Source: Kiritimatiellota bacterium
GTDB taxonomy: Bacteria; Verrucomicrobiota; Kiritimatiellia; RFP12; UBA1067
Assembly: GCA_009777165.1 (NCBI GenBank)
Contig: WRML01000112.1
Location: 1 to 6,933, forward strand
Direction: 5' to 3'
DNA length: 6,933 bases
Part shown: positions 1 to 4,076 of the stretch, piece after piece
Position numbering within the stretch: the first letter of the stretch is position 1
How the letters are laid out: each line of letters opens with the position of its first letter
Notes under the pieces: generated by a model
Databases searched by the model: none
What the model saw: the letters and a program-made list of their open reading frames with translations, nothing else
What the model was told of the DNA's origin: nothing
Translations under genes and position numbers: made by a program

Positions 1-160
1 CCCCGCGCGCGAACGTCCCCCCCCCCTTGCGCGCGACGATGCGGCACGGGGCCCCCTCGACGTTCCACCCCGGGCGCGGCCGCCCCTCCCGCTCCTCCTG
101 CGCCGCGACTGTCAGCGGCACCGTCAACATCATCATCGGAATCCAAAAACGCTTCTTCAT
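1..160 (-). CDS. Exported protein of unknown function, N-terminal part only (cut by window edge)
   Basis: The minus strand from 160 is open to the window edge (53 complete codons) and begins ATG AAG AAG CGT. Seen: residues 1-20 form a classic Sec signal peptide, with a basic start MKKR, a Met/Leu/Val-rich hydrophobic core WIPMMMLTVPLTV, and a likely cleavage after Ala-Ala near residues 19-20. The mature part starts acidic (QEEREG) and continues GWNVEGAPCRIV. A strong Shine-Dalgarno at 170-175 lies 9 nt from the ATG, which decides the start. The protein is therefore probably periplasmic, outer-membrane or secreted, but too little is present to name a family. It is divergent from the pseudopilin gene across a 349-nt intergenic region. 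Caution: a run of ten G on the coding strand (17-26) falls in the frame near the edge. If its length is wrong, the residues after about 45 are wrong too. Confidence 0.6.
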   Translation of the reverse strand, partial: MKKRFWIPMMMLTVPLTVAAQEEREGRPRPGWNVEGAPCRIVARKGGGTFARG

Positions 161-169
161 CAACTCACT

Positions 170-175
170 CCTCCT
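170..175 (-). promoter_or_regulatory. Shine-Dalgarno AGGAGG of the minus-strand exported-protein gene
   Basis: The minus strand reads AGGAGG within a longer GAGGAGGAG (168-176), 9 nt before the ATG at 160. This near-perfect anti-16S match is the best argument that the leftmost gene runs on the minus strand rather than on the plus strand, where a frame is also open. Confidence 0.65.
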
Positions 176-182
176 CATTTAG

Positions 183-210
183 GCGCATACGGGAGTATGC
201 GCTTTTTTTT
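183..210 (+). terminator. Terminator-like hairpin with T8 tract, plus-strand sense
   Basis: GCGCATAC (183-190) and GTATGCGC (195-202) form a perfect 8-bp stem with loop GGGA. It is extendable by G182-T203 and A181-T204, and eight T follow at 203-210. This is the form of an intrinsic terminator for transcription running left to right. Its place is odd: the only supported gene to its left runs the other way, so it would stop antisense or incoming plus-strand transcription. Read on the minus strand it is a hairpin in the 5' leader of the exported-protein gene, ending 7 nt before that gene's Shine-Dalgarno. Confidence 0.55.
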
Positions 211-323
211 AGTTTCCAGTTTCGAGTTTCAAGTTTCCAGTTTCGACGGCCATCGAATGCTGTCGACGGCTATCGATAGCCCTCGAAACTGGAAACTGGA
301 AACTAGAAACTAGAAACTCAAAA
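206..323. repeat. Heptamer array in inverted orientation (5 + 5 units), large hairpin
   Basis: Five head-to-tail units of AGTTTCN fill 211-245 (last base C, G, A, C, G). Five units of the reverse complement NGAAACT fill 284-318 (first base C, G, G, A, A). The two inner unit pairs match perfectly and the outer three differ only at the variable base. The stem resumes outside with T206-209 against A320-323. The result is an imperfect stem of about 40 bp around a 38-nt centre. The organisation resembles the heptameric short tandem repeats known from cyanobacterial intergenic regions, but the unit is different. It lies wholly between divergent genes. Confidence 0.85.
243..286. repeat. 20-nt-periodic TCGA palindromic core of the heptamer array
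   Basis: TCGACGGCCATCGA at 243-256 recurs as TCGACGGCTATCGA at 263-276 (13 of 14 bases), exactly 20 nt on, and a further TCGA stands at 283-286, again 20 nt on. The second copy overlaps a perfect 14-bp palindrome, GGCTATCGATAGCC (268-281). The first copy is the same sequence with one change, so the core looks like a duplicated unit placed at the hairpin tip. Confidence 0.7.
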
Positions 324-362
324 CGCCCAACAAAAAAACTTCACCATTCTTTCACTTTCCCC

Positions 363-391
363 TTGCAACCGTTCCGCCGTTTTGGCATACT
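363..391 (+). promoter_or_regulatory. Sigma70-like promoter of the pseudopilin gene
   Basis: TTGCAA (363-368) and CATACT (386-391) are separated by 17 nt. Each hexamer matches 4 of 6 consensus bases. Transcription would begin near 398, giving a leader of about 110 nt before the ATG at 510. An imperfect dyad, TGCATT (395-400) with AATGCA (410-415), lies over the predicted start site and could be an operator or simply a leader hairpin. A promoter here also makes the long upstream-extended reading frame that opens at the TTG at 363 unlikely. Confidence 0.5.
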
Positions 392-452
392 TTGTGCATT
401 TCAAATGAGAATGCAAAAGGCAGATACACGGAAAAACGGATGCCGCTTGAAA

Positions 453-478
453 CATGCTTCCCGAGAAGCGTGGTTTTT
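453..478 (+). promoter_or_regulatory. Leader hairpin followed by a T5 tract (possible attenuator)
   Basis: CATGCTTC (453-460) pairs with GAAGCGTG (465-472) through eight pairs, one of them G-U, closing a CCGA loop. GGTTTTT follows, with T5 at 474-478. The element sits between the promoter and the pseudopilin ATG, so it could act as a leaky terminator or attenuator. It matches no riboswitch class that I recognise. The stem is short and the T-tract weak, so function is uncertain. Confidence 0.4.
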
Positions 479-509
479 CGCAATGCAAACATCATGCCAT
501 AAAAGGCGG

Positions 510-1274
510 ATGAAGCGCAAGGGTTTTACGTTGATTGAATTGCTGGTGGTCATCTGCATCATCGGCATCCTCGGCGCGGCACTGACGACATCCATCCGGA
601 TCGGCATGAAAAACGCGTGCCAGACGGACTGCAAATCGAAGCTGCGCCAGCTCGGCATCGCGCTTGCGATTTACCGCAGCGAGCACGACAACCGCGTCCC
701 TGACTGGCTCTCAAACCTCTACCCTGAGTATGCGGACGATCTCTCCTTGTACGTTTGCTTTGCAGACGGCAGCTCGCCCAAAGGGTCAGACGCGCCCGTG
801 CCTCCGGCTTACCTCACGAGAATCAGCGACCAAGGAAACTTCTATACGAGGACCGGGTCATGGGACAACGAGCGCGGGACAGGGCCGACTCGCACGTTGG
901 CGGTCAGGTATTGCAGCTACTGCTACGAGTTCTCCGCCGCAGAGGGCACCGCAGGCTGGTATAAAGGTTCCCCGCTCCCGGAACATGAGCAGGATTACCG
1001 AACCATGGGCCAGTATAAGCGTATCCAGATGCTGTATGGGGGCAGGGACAACACCAGCATTGATGGCGTCCAACTGCCCTATCCCGCCTCCCAGATCCCC
1101 ATTGTCCGCTGTTGCCACCATTGGAAAGACCAATCCATCCCAGGGGTGCGCGGTGAGGGGCAGACACGGATTGAACGCATGCCGATCGTCCTCAACGTCG
1201 CCTACGCCGGGAACGTCTTTGCCAGCACCCCCTACTGGGAAGGCATGTCCCGCTTAGGGAACAGCAACCGATGA
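510..1274 (+). CDS. Pseudopilin-like protein with type IV prepilin leader
   Basis: A 254-residue protein, numbered from the ATG at 510. Residues 1-5 (MKRKG) are a short basic leader. The prepilin peptidase site follows as G5|FTLIELLVV, with Glu at mature position 5, then a hydrophobic helix to about residue 27. The segment CKSKLRQLGIALAIYRSEH (about 40-60) and the C-terminal block with VRCCHHW and VLNVAYAGNVF are typical of the large pseudopilin families expanded in Lentisphaerota, Planctomycetota and relatives. Family knowledge: such proteins are inserted in the inner membrane and processed by a PilD-like peptidase. Whether this one builds a pilus or secretion pseudopilus or has another role cannot be told. 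The frame is open back to 363, but that stretch holds the promoter and a hairpin. An in-frame ATG at 483 (14-residue leader) is the alternative start; neither has a strong Shine-Dalgarno. Codons are less C-ending than in the secretin downstream. Confidence 0.85.
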   Translation: MKRKGFTLIELLVVICIIGILGAALTTSIRIGMKNACQTDCKSKLRQLGIALAIYRSEHDNRVPDWLSNLYPEYADDLSLYVCFADGSSPKGSDAPVPPAYLTRISDQGNFYTRTGSWDNERGTGPTRTLAVRYCSYCYEFSAAEGTAGWYKGSPLPEHEQDYRTMGQYKRIQMLYGGRDNTSIDGVQLPYPASQIPIVRCCHHWKDQSIPGVRGEGQTRIERMPIVLNVAYAGNVFASTPYWEGMSRLGNSNR

Positions 1275-1373
1275 CCATTCACTTTTCTCAATCAACCGAA
1301 AGTCAGACACACGTATGAATATGAACACACGCACAAGCATTCATTCCGAATCAAGGGAAGAAAGCCCCCGGGC

Positions 1374-1447
1374 GAACGGAGTGCGGACATTCCTGTCCGC
1401 AGGAAATAGCCATGCGCAATGCGGACAAGAATGTCCGCACGCCGTTC
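1374..1447. repeat. Inverted pair of GCGGACA palindromes (REP/BIME-like)
   Basis: Arms at 1374-1401 and 1420-1447 are complementary over 28 positions with two mismatches, separated by 18 nt. Each arm is itself a hairpin. On the left, TGCGGACA pairs with TGTCCGCA around loop TTCC (1382-1401). On the right, the same 8-bp stem closes loop AGAA (1420-1439). So two copies of one palindrome stand in opposite orientation, the organisation of a bacterial interspersed mosaic element. When translated, such copies give peptides like VRTFLSA and GQECPH, which I recall as recurrent junk motifs in annotated PVC proteins. Here they appear in the false upstream extension of the secretin frame. Confidence 0.8.
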
Positions 1448-1486
1448 CGGAAAACCCCCGGCGGAATACCGCCACCCCCTTTCAAA

Positions 1487-1492
1487 AGGAGG
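1487..1492 (+). promoter_or_regulatory. Shine-Dalgarno AGGAGG that fixes the secretin start
   Basis: AAAAGGAGG ends at 1492, 8 nt before GTG at 1501. That GTG opens a protein with a short lipoprotein signal. The ATG at 1315 in the same frame would put about 60 repeat-encoded residues before the signal peptide and has no comparable ribosome binding site. The GTG is therefore the preferred start. Confidence 0.85.
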
Positions 1493-1500
1493 CTGTTCCT

Positions 1501-3945
1501 GTGTCCCCCCGGTCCCCTCTCCTCCGCTTCGCCGCGTGCGCGGTCGGCCTCGCGCTCATCGCGGGGTGCGCGTCCGAGAAGAAACCCGACAGCACCAAGC
1601 CCCCCCCGGATCCCGCTCAGGAGGTCGTCGAGGCAGAGAGGCTCCTGGAGCAGGGGCGCCTCCAAGACGCGACCATTGCCACCGTTGACATCGTGCGCAA
1701 GAACCCGCAGGCGGTCGGGCTCGCGGACCTGCAGTTCCGCATCCAGCAGCAGCTCGCGGAGGAGCGCATGGCAATGGCGGAGAAACGCTCCGAACCGCTC
1801 ACGCGCCTCAGCACCGCCGACGCGAAGGAGTTCGGCATCATGCCCGAGATGTACCGCACGCGCAAGCACGTCATGGGCGAGAACACCCCCCTCTACGCCG
1901 TGCCCACACCCATGCAGGAGATGCTCCTGAAACCCGTCAGCGTCATCCTGACCGATGCAGACCTCAACCTCTTCATCCAGCAGATCGGCGAGACCGACGG
2001 CATCAACATGATCGCCGACGCGAACAGCGGCATCAACCCGGACACCGGAGAGCCCAACAGCGTCACCATCCGCGCGGAAAACGTGCCGCTCATCGAGATC
2101 CTCGAGTTCCTCGGGCGCAACCTCGGCGTGATTTTCAACGTCGGCAACAACCTCATCTGGGTCATCCCCGATCCCGACGCCGGTACACCGCCCAGCCCCC
2201 CCCTGGAGACCCGCTTCTACAAGCTGCGCAAAGGTCTGGTCGGCTCGGAGCTCGGCAGGTCCGTCGCGGGCGGCACCCCGTTCGCGGGCGTGCAGAGCAG
2301 TACCCGGCAGGGCCAGCAGCAGCAACAGCAGCCCGCGCAACAGGGCGGCGAGGAGGGGAGCATCGGCCTGCTCGACACCATCACCCGGTTCGTCCCGCAA
2401 CCGGAAGGCGCCGATATCCGGTTCGACGACAAGGTGCATGTGCTCATCGTCAAGAACACCCGCGAGAACCTCGACCTCACCGAACAGCATATCGAGGCGT
2501 TGGACAAGCGCCCCCTCCAGGTCCTCATCGAGGCGCGTTTCATCCAGACCACCATCTCCGACCTGCGCGACCTGGGCATCGAGTGGATGCTCGACAACCG
2601 CAACTACCCGCGCCTCCCCCCCAATTCAGCCATCCCGTACAGTCTGATCAACCCCCCGGAGCACCCGTTCGCCTCTGCCTACGAGCAAACCATGAACGCC
2701 TACAACAATGCGTTGCGCGCCTACAACAATGATGTCCGCAACGCCAGGAACGACCGCGCCTACCAAAACGCCCTGCGCAGCTACCAGAACCAGAGTGCGC
2801 CCAGCGCGCTCCCCAACCTGCTCCAGTTCGCGGGCCACGCGCTCACCAGCGCCTCAGACCCCTCCGGCAGCACAATCGCCTACCAGTTCCTCCTCGGCAA
2901 CACCGCGTTGCAGGCGACCCTCCATGCGTTGGAGACGACCGGGAACGCCAAGACCATCGTTGTCCCGCGCGTCACCACGCTCAACAACCGCGAGGCGAGC
3001 TTCCGCGTCGGCGAGGACACCACCTATTTCGACGACGTGCAGACGCAGATCTCCAGCACCACCGGCGGTTACGGCAACAACAACTCGCGCGACTCGACCT
3101 TCAACTACAACCGCCCCTCGACCGTCGAGACCGGGTACTCGCTGATCGTCACCCCCAGCGTCGGCGCGGACCTCTCCTCCATCAACCTCATCCTCCGCCC
3201 CGAGATCAGCAAAATCAAGGAGTGGAAGAAATACACCATCTCGACGACGACGTTCGTGGATCCCAACGAACCTTCTGCCCCACCGCAAGCCCCCTCCATC
3301 GAGATCCCCACCCTCAGCCGCCAGTACATCGAGACCGAGGTCGTCATCCGCAGCGGCGAGACCATCGTGCTGGGCGGGCTCGCCAACACCCTCAAACAGG
3401 AGGACGTGAAGGGGACCCCCTGGCTCTCGCGCATCCCCCTCATCGGCTACCTCTTCAAGACCGAGAACAAGCAAGAGACGTATGAGAACATCCTCATCTT
3501 CGTCACCGCCACGGTCCTCAGCGAGGAAGGTTCCGAACTCATCCCCCTCAACGAGAGCGAACGCTACGGGGTCGAAATCCCGGAAGGCGCGGCCATCCCC
3601 AACATCCTCAAGACCCCCCCGGCAGACACGGAGGACGAAGGCGATGAGCCTGACGTGACCCCCGACGCGGACGCCGTGGACCCGCTCCCTGACGCGCTCC
3701 CCCTCGAAACCCCGGCCCCCGCGGCCCCGGTAGTGGCCCCTGAGGCTGCGGCGGCCGCCGTCGACGTGTTGGCTGAGTTGCTCCCCGACCCCGACGTCCC
3801 CATCCCCGTCCTCGTCCCCCCCGTCCCCGTCCCCGTCGACGCCGCCGCACCGGTGGCCCCCGTCGCCCCCGTCGCCCCCATCCCCGTCGTCCCTGTCCCT
3901 GCCGTCGTACCGGTGATCCCCGTCGTCCCTGCCGACGGGCAGTAA
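1501..3945 (+). CDS. Lipidated secretin (PilQ/GspD superfamily)
   Basis: An 814-residue protein from GTG. Residues 1-22 are a lipoprotein signal ending LIAGC, with lipid Cys23 and Ala at +2, which predicts outer-membrane sorting. Then come a helical TPR-like stretch (41-83), an N0/STN-like domain (about 143-224), N-domain repeats around a Gln run (272-277) ending near 362, a Tyr/Asn-rich insertion (about 370-458), and the secretin core (468-673). The core has VVPRVTTLNN, the SGETIVLGGL motif (618-627) and TPWLSRIPLIGYLF (639-652). A tail (706-814) is acidic, then Pro/Val/Ala-rich. Secretins form the outer-membrane ring through which pili or secreted proteins pass. The PilM-PilN-PilO genes just downstream favour a pilus-type (PilQ-like) role, but GspD-like cannot be excluded, so no symbol is given. 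A lipid anchor on the secretin itself, as in the Pseudomonas liposecretin HxcQ, could replace a pilotin. Confidence 0.93.
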   Translation: MSPRSPLLRFAACAVGLALIAGCASEKKPDSTKPPPDPAQEVVEAERLLEQGRLQDATIATVDIVRKNPQAVGLADLQFRIQQQLAEERMAMAEKRSEPLTRLSTADAKEFGIMPEMYRTRKHVMGENTPLYAVPTPMQEMLLKPVSVILTDADLNLFIQQIGETDGINMIADANSGINPDTGEPNSVTIRAENVPLIEILEFLGRNLGVIFNVGNNLIWVIPDPDAGTPPSPPLETRFYKLRKGLVGSELGRSVAGGTPFAGVQSSTRQGQQQQQQPAQQGGEEGSIGLLDTITRFVPQPEGADIRFDDKVHVLIVKNTRENLDLTEQHIEALDKRPLQVLIEARFIQTTISDLRDLGIEWMLDNRNYPRLPPNSAIPYSLINPPEHPFASAYEQTMNAYNNALRAYNNDVRNARNDRAYQNALRSYQNQSAPSALPNLLQFAGHALTSASDPSGSTIAYQFLLGNTALQATLHALETTGNAKTIVVPRVTTLNNREASFRVGEDTTYFDDVQTQISSTTGGYGNNNSRDSTFNYNRPSTVETGYSLIVTPSVGADLSSINLILRPEISKIKEWKKYTISTTTFVDPNEPSAPPQAPSIEIPTLSRQYIETEVVIRSGETIVLGGLANTLKQEDVKGTPWLSRIPLIGYLFKTENKQETYENILIFVTATVLSEEGSELIPLNESERYGVEIPEGAAIPNILKTPPADTEDEGDEPDVTPDADAVDPLPDALPLETPAPAAPVVAPEAAAAAVDVLAELLPDPDVPIPVLVPPVPVPVDAAAPVAPVAPVAPIPVVPVPAVVPVIPVVPADGQ

Positions 3946-3965
3946 CCGTGCTGGAGAAAATAAGG

Positions 3966-4067
3966 ATGACTGATTTTTACCTCAATAGACACAATCGGTT
4001 GCACAACAGGCACTTAACCCATGAACCCCTGAATCCCTTAACCCCTGAACCCCTTAACCCCTTTTAA
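3966..4067 (+). CDS. Possible 33-codon small ORF, translational lead-in to pilM
   Basis: ATG at 3966 is preceded by GGAG (3953-3956) at a 9-nt spacing and reads 33 codons to TAA at 4065-4067. The stop lies 9 nt before the ATG of the PilM-PilN gene, which has no Shine-Dalgarno of its own, so ribosomes finishing here could re-initiate there. The first half of the peptide is Asn/Arg/His-rich (NRHNRLHNRH). The second half is the translation of the octamer repeat (PLNPLTPEPLNPF). It resembles no family I know and has no membrane segment. It could equally be a chance frame, so treat it as a hypothesis. Confidence 0.33.
   Translation: MTDFYLNRHNRLHNRHLTHEPLNPLTPEPLNPF
4014..4061. repeat. Octamer tandem repeat T(T/G)AACCCC x6, minus-strand G-quadruplex candidate
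   Basis: Six head-to-tail 8-nt units occupy 4014-4061: TTAACCCA, TGAACCCC, TGAATCCC, TTAACCCC, TGAACCCC, TTAACCCC. The complementary strand therefore carries six G-tracts of three or four G with loops of 4-5 nt (TTAA, TTCA), the classical pattern of an intramolecular G-quadruplex. The repeat ends 15 nt before the pilM ATG. On the plus strand, and so in the mRNA, it is C-rich and leaves no Shine-Dalgarno. Confidence 0.85.
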
Positions 4068-4076
4068 TCCTTCCCT

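Noticed and set aside
3..182. Plus-strand open frame ending in TAG at 180-182, directly before the terminator hairpin
   Set aside because: No start or domain is visible in the window, and its peptide is Pro/Arg/Ser-rich. The minus strand has a ribosome binding site and a signal peptide. It is not fully excluded because the terminator orientation would suit it.
211..318. CRISPR array
   Set aside because: Units are 7 nt with no spacers and turn into the reverse complement halfway; no cas genes are present.
363..509. N-terminal extension of the pseudopilin frame back to a TTG at 363
   Set aside because: The stretch contains a promoter-like pair and a hairpin with a T-tract, and a prepilin leader must lie close to the N-terminus. 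A 53-residue leader would be atypical.
398..509. Known riboswitch (for example cyclic-di-GMP type) in the pseudopilin leader
   Set aside because: Only a short hairpin and weak side pairings are visible; the conserved bases of classes I know are not found.
1374..1447. Insertion sequence or transposon end
   Set aside because: Inverted arms are only 18 nt apart with no transposase between or beside them; a REP-like palindrome pair fits better.
1315..1500. Secretin start at ATG 1315
   Set aside because: The extra 62 residues translate a palindromic repeat and would bury the lipoprotein signal. The GTG at 1501 has an ideal Shine-Dalgarno.
1351..2490. 379-codon minus-strand open frame opposite the secretin
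   Set aside because: Same cause: GC-rich antisense shadow with biased composition, overlapping well-supported secretin domains.
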